64,000 nt of DNA from Auricularia sp. M13 (taxonomy: Eukaryota > Basidiomycota > Agaricomycetes > Auriculariales > Auriculariaceae): assembly GCA_037042915.1 (NCBI GenBank), contig CM073195.1:744001-808000 (forward strand), in the 5' to 3' direction. A program made the translations under genes and the position numbers. The notes beneath the pieces were generated by a model. The model ran no database searches and had not been told where the DNA came from. It saw only the letters and a program-made list of their open reading frames with translations. Of the stretch, positions 39,005 through 50,203 are shown in pieces (position 1 is the stretch's first letter; each line of letters starts with the position of its first letter).

Positions 39005-41253
39005 ATGCTCGCGCCCACGCTCGCCGCGGTCGAGAGCGCCGAGGAGCGGCTGGCCCCGCTCCTGCACGCCTTCCACGACGACATCCGCGCCGACCAGCGC
39101 GCCCTGCACGACCTCCAGGCCGAATATGCCCCGCGCGTCCTCGCCGTCCTGCACAACACCGGCATTGCCTCCATGACCGCCTTCAAGGCCGGCCTGCACC
39201 ACGCGCTCGACGTCGCGCTCGGCGGCTCCGGCCAGGCCGTCAACGGCGTCAATCCGTTCCCGAACGCGCTGCACGAGCCGCAGTCCATCGCCGACATTCA
39301 GCGCATTGTCGGCGAGGCGCGACGCACGGGCCGCAAGGTGCGCGTCGTCGGGGCCGCCCACACACGCCCGAAGGAGGCCATCCTGGACGGCGTCGACAAG
39401 GACAATGTCATGCTCGTCAGCCTCAGGAAATACCGCGGCGTCACGCTGGACCCCGAGAGCGGCATCTGTCTTGTCAAGTCGGGCACCAATCTCGGCGTGG
39501 ACCCCAACGAGCCGGACTCGACGCTCGAAAACTCCTTGTGCTATATTATTGACCAGGCGGGCTGGATGATTCCAGAGACCGGCGGGGTGCGCGTGTGCTG
39601 GCGGCGCGCCGCGAGAATCCGAATGCTGACCCTGCGAATCCTCGCTCAGATTATCCACCAGACCGTCGGCGGCTTCCTTGCCACAGCTTCGGCCGGTGGC
39701 TCGCTAAAGTACTCGTTTCACGATGCTGTGATCGGATTCACGCTCGTCGACGGCAATGGCGACGTCTGCAGTTTCAGCGTCGACGACCCTGACCCCTCGC
39801 ACTTCTACGCGGCAGCGTGCTGTGCCGGTCTCTGCGGCATCATCACAGACATAAAGCTTCTTCTGACGCCAAAGTCCGACATCCAAGGCGTCCAGCAGAC
39901 GTACAGCGCCCAGGTCGAAGATGGCTGTCCTGTCAATCTGTTCGGCGACGTAGACCACACCGCGGCGCCACTCCTGGACGAATATTTCGAGCGACATGAC
40001 TATTGCAGAATGGTGCGCGTCCCTGTTCAAGTCAGCCGAACTCGCGTGCTGAGACTTCATACAGTTATATTGGCCACAGCCCTATCTCCCTCCTCGGCTA
40101 CAGATTTGGCTCGCTAACCGCGTTGAAGTGGGTCAAATGGCTCAGCCATATGTCGAACTAGAACCGTGCGTCGCGACGCATTGCACATACTGCGCGCGTG
40201 CTGAGACGCTCTACCCCCAGTGCATTACAACTCGTGGCAAGCATCGTCCTCGAACTAATATGGCATTGGACATTCAACGGCCGATCCGAGCTCGACTGGC
40301 TCGTGCGCAATCTGCTCGGCCTCTTTGTCCCCCTGGGCGACGTCCGGCAGTTCGTCGACACCTGGTACCATGTGCTGCCCATGGACAACGGGATAAATGA
40401 TCGCGTCCTGCCTACCAGCTACACCGAGATGTGGGTCTCGAAGCGCGACGGCACAAAGGCGATGCGCGCCGTGCGTGGCCTACATGGGCGCGACCCAGCC
40501 AGCGTGGGCAATTTCTTCACGGAGATCTACACGGCGAAGCGGTCGCCGTTCTGGCTCAGTCCGTCGTACTCGGGCGATAAGATTCGTCTAGACGTAAACT
40601 GGTTCCAATACAACAGCGTCGACGGGCACGCGATTCCGCCCTTCCGTCTCGCAGATCCAGTCCCATTCTTCAGCAAATACTGGGCCGCGCTCGACGCGGC
40701 CCGAATACCCTACACTACTCATCTGGGGAAGTACCGCCCGCGGACGCACGCCACGCGCGAACGTCTGCGGCGAGATTACCCGCGGTACGACGACTGGCTT
40801 GCGATTCGGGCGCAGATGGACCCCGCACAGGTGTTCCTGACGGGCTACTGGGCGCGCGAGCTGCAAATCGAGCGGATCCCCCCGCCCGTGCCGCACCCAA
40901 GCTACGTCCTGGTCGACCAGCCGCCCGAGGGCGCCGGCGCAAGCGAGATGCGCAAGGAGGGCACGCTGCACCGGCTCGGGCGCCACCTGCGGCACGTCAG
41001 CGAGGTTGCGGCGGACGCCATCCGCGGGCGCGCGAAGGTGCCTGCGCAGGTGGCGCGGCTGCAGCGCGAGACGCGCGAGGGCCGCCAGCGGTCGCGTTCC
41101 GTCGACCGCACGATTCGCCCGCCTCCTGGCGAGGGTCTGCTGGGCCCGCGACCGTCGAGCAGCGCCGGATGGTACGACGACGCGGATCGCGGGCTGGCGA
41201 ACATCAGTGCTCTGCGCGCACGACGCGACGCGAGCGCGTGGAGCTCGCGTTAG
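39005..41253 (+). CDS. FAD-linked oxidase, D-arabinono-1,4-lactone/L-gulonolactone oxidase-like
   Basis: The FAD-binding (PCMH) domain is in the first half: PFPNALHEPQSIADIQRIV, GRKVRVVGAAHT, GICLVKSGTNLGV, and HQTVGGFLATASAGGSLKYS after an intron near 39588-39656. The substrate half has FVDTWYHVLPMDNGINDRVL, PTSYTEMWV and RPRTHATRERLRRDYPRYDDW, close to the arabinonolactone/gulonolactone oxidase C-terminus, followed by MDPAQVFLTGYW. Two more introns (about 40014-40065 and 40168-40222) join RM-LYWPQPYLPP and YVELEP-ALQLVASIV in good frame. About 120 extra residues of arginine- and proline-rich sequence follow the catalytic end, which is unusual for the family. The true substrate cannot be told from sequence. 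Confidence 0.82.
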
Positions 41254-41827
41254 GCGTTCCAGCTTCTCCCTTCGTCGCAGGACGTGAGTGGGCGGCTTTG
41301 TTTATAGACTCCCGAGGGTCTGGACGACCCGAAGCTGGAGAGGCAACACAACACACCGTGCAAGTATTTTAATCGGATCGTACACAGCTTAATGTTTGCA
41401 TTGTTTCTAGACATTCTTCGCAGTTCGCTCTGGTGCGCTATCTTATTCTCTCTGTGCTTTCACGCTATGTATTCTGTTCTGTGTTTTCGCCTTCGGATCG
41501 TTGTTTGTTGCCCTCATCTGTAGCTCATCCCATACCACCACAGCATGCATGCTCGCACTAATATGATATCAACGGTATTTGACTTGTGCCAACGCGTCGC
41601 TGTCGGTGGCATGCTTCCGGAAGAGGAATGGTGGAGACCTGGCGTATAGGGGGTAGGGTCCAGGTGGGCAGATGTATGCAGTTGTGCTGAGGAACGTGGC
41701 ATGGGCGTATCAATATTGGAGTAACATTGGCGCTGGGTGCATGCATCAGGCTGGCTAGAAAATTCGGACCGGTTGGATACCGACGTCACACCCTCTTCTC
41801 TCCTCTCTTTTTTCCGTCTCCTCCACG
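41254..41827. other. Intergenic region and glycogen synthase promoter
   Basis: 574 bp. A CT-rich stretch (TTCTCTCCTCTC, about 41793-41825) sits directly before the glycogen synthase start codon, typical of fungal core promoters. Nothing else is recognised. Confidence 0.5.
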
Positions 41828-44416
41828 ATGGCCGACGCGTCTGAAGTCAAGCGCGACGTCCGCAACCCGCTGCTCTTCGAGTGTGCCTGGGAGGTCGCGA
41901 ACAAGGGTCCGTACCTGCGCAATCCTGAGCCAAATGCTGCCCCGCTGACGATCTTCGCTGGCACGCTGGCACCCTGCAGTCGGCGGCATCTACACCGTCA
42001 TCAAGACCAAGGTCCCAGTGACCGTCAGCGAGTATGGCGACCGCTACTGCCTCATCGGCCCGCTGTCGTACAAGACGGCGCCCATGGAGGTCGAGCCCAT
42101 GGAGCCCACCGGCGACCCCGCGCTGGCCGACACGCTGCAGTCAATGAAGGAACGCGGCGTCAAGCTGCTCTACGGCCGCTGGCTCGTCGAGGGCGCCCCG
42201 CGCGTGCTCCTGTTCGACACGGGCTCGCAGTACAGCCGGCTCGACGAGTGGAAGGGCGACCTCTGGAACCTCGCCGGCATCCCCACCCCGCCGCACGACC
42301 ACGAGACGAACGAGACCATCGTGTTTGGCTATCTCGTCGCCTGGTTCCTGGGCGAGGTCCGTCTGACTTTGGCTATTTTGCTATCATTTTTCGCTGATAA
42401 TGCCTGCCTGCGAACGCCGAACAGTACGTCTCGCGCAACCTGACCAAGGCCGTTATCGCCCACTTCCACGAATGGCAGGCCGGCGTCGCCATCCCGCTCT
42501 GCAGAAAGCGGCATATGGACGTGACGACCGTCTTCACCACCCACGCGACCCTCCTCGGCCGCTACCTCTGCGCCGGCTCCGTCGACTTTTACAACAACCT
42601 CCAGTACTTTGACGTAGATCACGAGGCGGGCAAGCGCGGCATTTACCACAGGTCAGCGCGTCTCGTGCCGCACGTTCCGCAGAGTTTGACGTCCGCCCAG
42701 ATACTGTATCGAGCGCGCAGCGACACACTGCGCAGACGTCTTCACCACCGTCTCCCACATCACTGCGTTCGAGTCCGAACACTTGCTCAAGCGCAAGCCA
42801 GGTACGCCTATATTTTCTGATGTCCGTTCGCGCTGACGTATATATGCTTCCGCGTCCAGACGGCGTCCTCCCCAACGGCCTCAATGTCGTCAAGTTCTCC
42901 GCCATGCACGAGTTCCAGAACCTGCATGCCATCTCCAAATCCAAGATCAACGACTTTGTCCGCGGCCATTTCTACGGCCACTACGACTTCGATCTCGAAA
43001 ACACCATTTACGTGAGGCGGATTTTGGTCACGTGTCTGCGTTTTTGGCTCTGACGTTCCTTGGCGCTTCTTGCCAGATGTTCACGGCCGGTCGGTACGAG
43101 TACCGTAACAAGGGCGTGGATATGTTCATCGAGTCGCTCGCGCGGCTCAACTTCCGGCTCAAGGCTTCGGGCTCCAACGTCACCGTCGTGGCGTTCATTA
43201 TCATGCCCGCCGCGACGCACTCGTACACTGTCGAGGCCCTCAAGGGCCAGGCTGTCACCAAGCAGCTGCGCGACACTGTTACGGAAATCCAAAATCGCAT
43301 TGGCCAGCGCATCTTCGAGAAGGCCGCACGCTTCCCTGGCGAAGGCAGCAACGATATCCCGGCCTTCGACGACTTGCTGTCCGAGGAGGATCGCGTGCTG
43401 CTCAAGCGGCGTATCTTTGCGCTCAAGCGCAACTCGCTCCCGCCCGTCACGACGCATAACATGGCGGACGACTCGAACGACCCGATCCTGAGCCAAATCC
43501 GGCGCGTGCAGCTGTTCAACAACTCGTCCGACCGCGTCAAGGTCGTCTTCCACCCCGACTTCCTCAACTCCAACAACCCCATTCTCGGGCTCGACTACGA
43601 GGAATTCGTGCGCGGCTGCCACTTGGGTGTATTCCCTAGCTACTACGAGCCGTGGGGCTACACGCCGGCCGAGTGCACGGTGATGGGCATTCCGAGCATC
43701 ACGACGAACCTGAGCGGGTTCGGCAGCTTCATGCAGGACCTGATTGAGAGCCCACACGAGGAGGGTTGCTACATTGTGGACCGCCGGATGCAGAGCCTGG
43801 AGGACTCGGTCAACCAGCTGACCGAGTACATGCTCTCGTTCTGCAACAAGACGCGCCGCCAGCGCATCAACCAGCGCAACCGCGTCGAGCGTCTGAGCCC
43901 GCTGCTCGACTGGAAGAACCTTGGTATCGAGTACTCCAAGGCGCGCCAGCTCGCGCTGCGCCGCGCCTACCCCGACCAGTACGCGAGCGACTTTGGCGAG
44001 CAGGAGGACGCGGACTACGGCTTCCCGGGAAGCGAGCGGCCTGCGTTCTCGGTGCCTGGAAGCCCGCGCTTCAGGACGGGTGCCATGACGCCTGGAGACA
44101 TCGGCACATTGACGGAGGAGATGCAAGGCCTCGAGACGAGTGACTACCGCGGCAACCAGATATGGAGTAGGATTGACGAGGATGAGGGCTATCCTTTGTG
44201 CGTTGGCTTCTTGCGCGCGCACTGAACTCTTGACTGACTATTCTCGGCAGCCCGCTGATCCTCAAGGTGCGCTCTCGCGCAGGCTCTATCCGGTCAGGCG
44301 CCAGCACACCGGGAGGGATGAACCGAACGCTCAGCGAGGGCGACCTCAAGAGGGCGGATGATGCCCTCAGCAGCATCAAGCAGACGAATGCTAACGGCAT
44401 GGCGAACGGCAAGTAG
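41828..44416 (+). CDS. GSY1: Glycogen [starch] synthase (GT3 family)
   Basis: Extends glycogen from UDP-glucose in the cytosol. The start [20 protein letters not shown] is followed across an intron by [11 protein letters not shown], the nucleotide-sugar-binding motif of the GT3 family. [84 protein letters not shown] and [19 protein letters not shown]-type [18 protein letters not shown] follow. The arginine-rich glucose-6-phosphate site is visible as [18 protein letters not shown]. The C-terminal serine-rich tail ([18 protein letters not shown]) holds likely phosphorylation sites. Six introns all splice in frame, the last at about 44196-44250, and no sequence error was seen. It ends NANGMANGK. 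Confidence 0.95.
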
Positions 44417-44986
44417 ATGCCATGCGCCCAGTCTGCTCCCAAATAATTGCAGAGCGCTTGTCCAAGCCATGGAACAATTTGCTGCTCCCTCCTCTGCATT
44501 CCCGAATGTAATATACGCCCTGTGACCCCTTGCCCCAAGAACCCCCCACGATCCTTTGCGGATCTACCATCACCCACCGTCGCTCTTGCCCCCCTACCAT
44601 CTTCTGACCCGGACTGTCACATGGTACATAATGTACTTACATGTCCAAGTGGAGGAAATTTAGAATGTCCTTCGAAGACCGGCGACATTGACATTTACTT
44701 CCTGTCCGTGTTGGCGTTTATTTGCATAATCCTCTTCGTCTGTCCGTCACCGTTTGGTCTCCAGATGGAGGGGCCGCAGCAGTACCACACCCTTGGGGAA
44801 GCACTAAGCCCCCACGCTGCTCTCAGTACATCTGACTGTATCAGTCTACGGAAAGTGCGCATAACGCGAGGAGGCCGCCCATCCGGCTTTGACGACTTCG
44901 AAATCCTTCGCGGCATTCAAGACGGCATTGAAGGCTTCGAGGTCTTCGCTTCAGCTACTATAAAAGCAAATCAACTCTCCGCCAAC
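44417..44986. other. Intergenic region with a TATA-like element
   Basis: 570 bp between glycogen synthase and the next gene. TATAAAAG at 44959-44966 is a good TATA box, 21 bp upstream of the ATG at 44987 and 39 bp upstream of a second in-frame ATG at 45005. The frame in this stretch is open over a long distance on the + strand but shows no coding motif that I trust. Confidence 0.45.
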
Positions 44987-46695
44987 ATGCTTCAGGCCAA
45001 GCGGATGCGCGTGCGAGATACCAGAACTGCGTCTGTGACGGTGCCGATCCGCTTTGCGCTCATTGACGCAGCATATGTCGTGGGTACGGGTTTCATGGTC
45101 TCATTTGTTTCGATTGAAAAACTTAGTCTAAGTACAGATAGATACATGAAGAAGAATGAAGACATTATGATCCTCAATGGTAACATTTCTGGGTTAGACG
45201 CACCGCCAGTCGAAATTTTTAAAAACTTGCTTGCTGACTTTCATGGGACCACACTAGGGAGAGCCAGAACGCTGGAGGGGATTCTCAATGGCGATACTTC
45301 ACCCTCGAGAGACCCATACACAACTTGGAGCGCGAAACATACTTCAATAGCAGGCTCACATGGCATCGCTACAGTGCCTTCCGCTTCATCCGCCGCGCCG
45401 CGGGGGGCTATGGACTCTACGAGACGCGGCCCAAGGCTGAGCGCACCATCGAATGGCTGGTGGACGCATACTTCGAAATGTACGGCAAAACGTGCAACGG
45501 CGCACCGGACGGGCCTCCTCTGCACCGCGCCGACGTGCGCTCAGTGCTTGCAGAGCACGCTCTCTGGCTACGCCCGCGCATATCGCAGTTTATCATGCAG
45601 GAGATTTGGGATCACTGGTGCGACGACGAGATTCCCCGAATCCGTGCCGCTGCAGAGCGGCGGGGCATCATCTGGGGGTACATGAAAGCTCTTCCCAACG
45701 ACCCGGAGGGCCGGACGTGGATCAAGGAGGATCCGGACGACGAAACTACGACCATGCGCGCTGATGAGCGGCTGAAGTTGGCGAAACACGCTGCGATGCG
45801 TGAGCGTGGTCGCGGCGAGCGCGAACGCGACCGTAGCCCGGCGCGCAGACGCAGAATGTCACGATCACAGCCGCGGTCCCGTCGTTCGAAATCCCAAGCA
45901 CGCGGAAAGTCGCGCCAGAGTGCTCGTGCCGCATCGCATCGCTCGCCTTCGCTGGGTCACGATATGGATAGCGACGACGAAGTGGTAGGGTGTGGTCATC
46001 CAAGCATAGCGCTCTGGGTTACTCACCGTTGTTGTAGGAAATACTACGCTCACCGGACCCCGAGCCGACCGCGGAGCCTCCTCGTGCGCCGGAGTCGCCT
46101 CCGTCACCCAACGAGAGGGCCGAAGAGCCTTGGGAGGTCAAGCTTCTGTAAGTAGCCGCCCTGCTCGTGGATACCTGCACTGAGCACTCCTCTTTTGCTC
46201 AGTGCCGAATTCCCCTTCCTAGAACAACAGCCCACTATCCCAATATCGCGCATCTGGCCGTGCCCATTCGACAAATGCCGTTACCAGATCAACATGTACG
46301 AACCGCGGGAGAACGCTGAGCATATGCTGCTGCAGAACAAGCTCTGGGACGAGTTTGACCCGCAGAACCACCGCGTCCCTCAAACACACGGGCATCGGAG
46401 GAGCCCGCGCCACGCGAACCAAGATCGGTTCAACAAATTCATGGACGAGCATAAGGCGAGCCTTGACACGGCCAACGAAGCGGAGCGTGAGCGACTGTTT
46501 GACGCCCTCGTCTACATGCATTGGGCGAGAGATTTGTTTTACATGGGCCGCATGGAGGCTAGCAAGTTTTTCTTTGGTGCGAGTAGGGAACGGTTTGATG
46601 GCACCTCTTCCGTTGCCGAGAAGGGCAAGGATGACGGAACGTTCCGAAGCATCGAGCAATCGGTGTCCAACGTCAGCCCCCTTCTCCTTGCGTAG
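44987..46695 (+). CDS. Hypothetical protein with arginine/serine-rich middle
   Basis: Not recognised. The well-supported part starts near 45245: ARTLEGILNG, then YFTLERPIHNLERETYFN and RYSAFRFIRRAAGGYGLYE. These two pieces are in different frames and join if one base is missing near 45290. A tryptophan/arginine-rich segment (WGYMKALPNDPEGRTW) leads to a long basic RS/RE-rich stretch (RERGRGERERDRSPARRRR) resembling splicing-associated proteins. Two introns (about 45983-46038 and 46150-46201) lead to the last exon with WPCPFDKCRYQINMYEP and a helical C-terminus ending SNVSPLLLA. The 5' end is uncertain: ATGs at 44987 and 45005 are in frame, and an intron ending near 45254 is also possible. A nuclear RNA-related role is a guess from composition only. 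Confidence 0.5.
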
Positions 46696-47063
46696 TATTT
46701 TATCGCGGTGCATATGGATCTTAAAGAGCATGAGTCGTGAAATGCAAATGGATTTGCTGAATTTGGATGCCGAAACACGTTATGTCGGAGTCGCGGTCTG
46801 TCGGAGTAAACACCATACAAATAGAGAATAACAACGCGCGCGCCTTGTCCTTAGACTACCACCGACGCGCTGTCCACCGACACACTGTGCAGCGTGTACT
46901 TGCTTGGCTTGGACGTCTAGCAAGGCTGCCCAGGCCGGGTTTGAGTGCACACTGTACAGTGTGAGGCAGACACCGTACACAAGCCCGGCTTAGCTACCTG
47001 CGTGCGCGCCTACCACCACTTCCAAACCATCTGGAACACGTCCAGGACAGACATAGCTTATTA

Positions 47064-47540
47064 ATGGCTCCTGTGAGTATGTTAACTCTATTGTTCATTG
47101 GTTGCTCATCGGCATTGCTAGCCTCCGATTCAATGTCTACGGACTCGCGTGACGCTTGAGCAACTCGCGGCCAACGCTGAGCAGACCAACCAACGACGTG
47201 TTGATATCGACGCTGCGCAGCAGGGAAGGCCAGCTCGGCCATGCTCTCTTCCCGATGGGCCGTCCACGCGCGTTCCCCGAGCTACACGCGCTGCGCCGAG
47301 TTATCGGTCAAATGGCGAAGCGTGGCAATCTGCAGTGCGTTCCGTTCTGTTCACATGCGTGCTGGTTACTTATTATTATTTCAGGAAGACTATGATTCAT
47401 GGCGCCAGACCTATATCCTCGAACGTCTCCGAGAAGAAGTCCTGAAGCGCCCGGATCTGCTCAAGTTCACTGAGCCACAATCTGAATCGGCTGCGCGCCG
47501 TGCACCGGGCTCTAAGACTGCGCTACCAACGGGCATCTGC
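47064..47540 (+). CDS. Possible small gene, not recognised
   Basis: A start codon at 47064 is followed after only three codons by a good intron (GTGAGTATG to TTGCTAG). The next exon is open to about 47340 and reads FPMGRPRAFPELHALRRVIG in one frame, ending KRGNLQ. A second intron (GTGCGTTCC to ATTTCAG at about 47338-47384) leads to EDYDSWRQTYILERLREEVL and KRPDLLKFTEP. The composition and intron signals look genuine, but the first coding exon changes frame part-way and the second junction is off by one base, so either the model or the sequence is imperfect. The product would be about 130 residues. Confidence 0.35.
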
Positions 47541-48534
47541 AGCAGGCAGAAAGCAGCTCACATTATACCGCGCTTGAACATCCACGTCCACATCCACCAT
47601 GCTTCCACTCCACTGCTGTTGCTGCGTGTCCAAGTTGGTCGGGTCAGCCAAAGGCTGTATCACCCAAACCGCGCGCTCTGCGTGCAGCGTATCGATGCAC
47701 AGTGATCGTGCGAGCGCGCCGCGGTCGTCCGAACGCGCGCTGTGAAGTCGTCAGCCCAAATCGCTCGCCGGTCGTCTGCGGACGATCCAAATTCATACCT
47801 TGAAATCCGCGCTTCGGGCGGTCGGGGATGATCCAATATATGTCCCTGAGCGATGGCATGAGCGCGGAATCGCGGAATAAAGAGCGCACCGTCCGCGGTG
47901 CAGCTCGATGCTCCGGGTGCACACCGTCCGAGTCGGCGGCGTCCCCGCCGACTCGGGGCGTTATTCCTTCACGGGGGCCATCGAGGCATACGGGGCCTCC
48001 GTGAAAATGCGCTCGAATGCCGCGATTGTCGCGTGGGCGCGGTGGTGGAGTCGGTGCGCGTCCGAATAGCGAGCCGAAGTTTTCGAGCGCCCAGGAATTT
48101 TCTGCAAGCGCTGATACTTCGTGAGCGGCATATTGGGCATGCGGGCATGGCGTGGATTGCGTTGATGAGCCGGGATTTCGCGCGGTTTTGACGATCGCGA
48201 GCTTTGTCGTCGCCGTGGCCATCCGAGGTCGCCGAAGTCGAACCGTGTCTTGCCCGCGCAGCTGAACGGCGCGCGTTGAGTCGAGTGAACCCTGTGATCG
48301 TCGCAAGCCCAATTATAGCGGCTCCCGGGTCCCTATCGCAAGCGCGCGATACACAGGATAATGACCTAACCAGAATAAGCCGTGAGCAAACGAGCAAGGC
48401 GAATTGAGTGAATCGGCACATACCTATCGAAAGCCTGCATCGAGAAGATCCCAACGCGGCGTCCCTACGCTGATTGTATTTTTTCTGCGTGCCCTACAGC
48501 CAATTCGGTCAAACACAACTTTTAGATAAATGTC

Positions 48535-49100
48535 ATCATATTTGGACGGTAAAGGTACGTACTCAAAGCCCTAACTCGCGCGCACGCGCTGATATAATTT
48601 GCATAGGATATAATTAAAGGGTTCGACGGCGAGGAGAGAGTCGCGACCGGGTGTGACCGACCAGCGCGCAGAGGTTCTTCGCGGTCGCGAACTCGGGCCT
48701 GCTGCTTCAAACAAGTCGAGGGGATCGGAGGTGTACGGGCTGAGGTCCAGCGCGGTGCCTGGGGCAAGCAAAGGTCAGTTTCACATTGCAGTCGAGCAAA
48801 GCTAACGAGTCGCGACTTGCACAGATTGTTTTCATATTTCAAATGCAAGGGTATGTACGCGTAGCCCTCATTGATGCGCACGCGCTCATATAATTTGTAG
48901 CGCATATAATTGAGGCGTTCGAGGGCGAGAAGGGAGTCTTGTGCGGCGGACACCGGCCAGCGCGCAGAGCATGGTCGAGGCCGCAGGGTCGTTCCATCGA
49001 GGATGGAATGAGTTGTGGTGGTCGTGGATGTACTGCCCATGATGTAGCGCCGCGGTCTGTGCGGATAAAGCTCCGCATGTCGTTAGAGTAGAGCAGCTGC
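48535..49100. repeat. Two diverged tandem copies of a roughly 300-bp unit
   Basis: A core of about 100 bp near 48570-48670 recurs near 48875-48970. Shared blocks include GCGCACGCGCT, ATATAATTTG, ATATAATT, GGGTTCGA/GCGTTCGA, GGCGAG and CCAGCGCGCAGAG. On the - strand the similarity also holds at protein level (SARWSV...DSLLAVE...NYILCKLYQRVR against SARWPV...DSLLALE...NYMRYKLYERVR), so the unit may be part of a duplicated coding exon. Spacing between copies is about 303 bp. Confidence 0.55.
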
Positions 49101-49628
49101 AGCACGGTGGGCTCGGGTGCCAGCGCTGGGCTTGTGGGTGGCGACGGAGACGGTGGTGGTCCCGCGGAGCACGCGAGCTGGCACGGGACGACGACGCGGC
49201 TGTGGCGCGGGAAGGAAGGAGAGACGGGACGGGACGGTGTGCGACGCGAGAGGTAAGAGGGCAACTCCTATTCTGTCTCCGGCCCGGGATGCTGACTTGC
49301 TCTTTCTCTCTCGGCGACTCGAGCTTCGAGCCGCACGCGCTGCTCTGGCACCTGCACAACCTCATCGTCGAGGCCGACAACGCCAAGTCCAAGCTCAACT
49401 TCAAGAAGCTCTCCAAGAACATGGGCGACAAGCTCGACGGCGAGAAGGGCCGGTGCGCATGTTGCCGTTCGCGCATGCATTTACAGTCGATTGCAAGTTC
49501 GCGCTCATCATGCGTGTTTTTACTTTATTGTGAATTTGGGAATCCCTGACGATGGGTTGTTGCAATACAAAGTTTCACACGATCAGCCTACATACCACCT
49601 CTTAACGTACAACGGATTACATCGTCTA

Positions 49629-49820
49629 TCACTGAGCAGTCCCGACTGCACTTTCCGCCGCAAGCCTGCCGAAGACTACACATTCAAGCAGACTGCTTCC
49701 AGCAAGGCGGTTGCGGCCGTGAATGCCGCCTGTCGCCTCGCCAGCAGCATAAAGACCAGCAATGGTCTTCCCGGAAGTGTCCAAAACTTGCCCGGATGCA
49801 TCGATCTCAATGCCGCCCAT
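49629..49820 (-). pseudogene. 3' exon of a fumarate-reductase-like flavoprotein gene, cut by a transposon
   Basis: Reads on the - strand MGGIEIDASGQVLDTSGK, then GLYAAGEATGGIHGRNRLAG and SLLECVVFGRLAAESA, ending GTAQ. This is the conserved C-terminal FAD-binding end of the soluble fumarate reductase (Osm1) family, where GE-x-TGG-x-HG-x-NRL-x-G is the hallmark. The MGG codons are the insertion point: the 14.1-kb KDZ element starts right after them (counting leftward in gene direction), and the rest of the gene continues at 63900. The gene is therefore broken in this strain. The enzyme family passes electrons to fumarate and supports redox balance under low oxygen. Confidence 0.85.
49812..49820. 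repeat. Target-site duplication of the KDZ element, left copy
   Basis: GCCGCCCAT, identical to 63900-63908. Nine bases match; KDZ-type elements usually duplicate 8, so one base may match by chance. Confidence 0.85.
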
Positions 49821-50110
49821 GAGGTAGCCAAAGGGTCTATTTTCTGGTATAACCCCCACACACTTTGGGTACTACCTAGTATCTGGGGGCGTACCACCTA
49901 GTACCTGGGGCCCCACATACTGGGGGTACCACATAGTAGGGGCCCCACATACTGGGGGTACCACATAGTAGGGGCCCCGCATACTAGGGGTACCACATAG
50001 TAGGGGCCCCAGATTTGTGTACCCAACCGTCATGGGGCCCCATATTTAGTATGCCAAAGACACTACGGGGCCCTTGTACATACTGGTCGCTGAGTCGCGC
50101 ACGGACACTC
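49821..50110 (+). repeat. Left terminal and subterminal region of the KDZ element
   Basis: Holds the inverted terminal motif (TTTCTGGTATAACCCCC at 49840-49856) and a series of GGGGCCCC and GGGGTACC palindromes. Three tandem 32-bp units lie at 49907-49938, 49939-49970 and 49971-50002, the first two identical and the third with two differences, followed by a partial unit. Such repeats are candidate transposase-binding sites. Confidence 0.75.
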
Positions 50111-50203
50111 CCTCGCAAAGTCTACTCAAAAAAAAAAAAAACTACACTAAGTACAAAATGCGCAATTGACAATTACATCCAGCGTCATGGTGCAGAACAC
50201 GTC

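Larger units (their letters stand above)
46696..49628. other. Gene-poor region with unassigned exons and a diverged duplication
   Basis: Nearly 3 kb without a confidently called gene. It holds a perfect 16-bp palindrome at 46948-46963, a possible small + strand gene (47064-47540), a diverged direct duplication (48535-49100) and one coding-looking + strand exon at about 49320-49452 (reading LLWHLHNLIVEADNAKSKLN) between plausible splice sites. None of these matches a family I know. A 222-codon - strand frame at 47644-48312 has no motif and is probably chance. Confidence 0.4.

Noticed and set aside
43008-44222. A 404-codon - strand frame opposite glycogen synthase
   Set aside because: Antisense shadow; no motif, while the sense strand matches glycogen synthase throughout.
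44447-45685. A 412-codon + strand frame read as one protein
   Set aside because: The part after about 45290 is out of frame with the convincing hypothetical protein, and the part before 44959 lies upstream of a TATA-like box; only the middle is kept.
47644-48312. A 222-codon - strand frame
   Set aside because: No motif, arginine-rich composition typical of chance frames in GC-rich DNA, no start context.
50127-50141. A run of A near the transposase end taken as a retrotransposon poly(A) tail
   Set aside because: It lies inside the KDZ element near its left end, with no LINE or SINE sequence next to it and no duplication around it.
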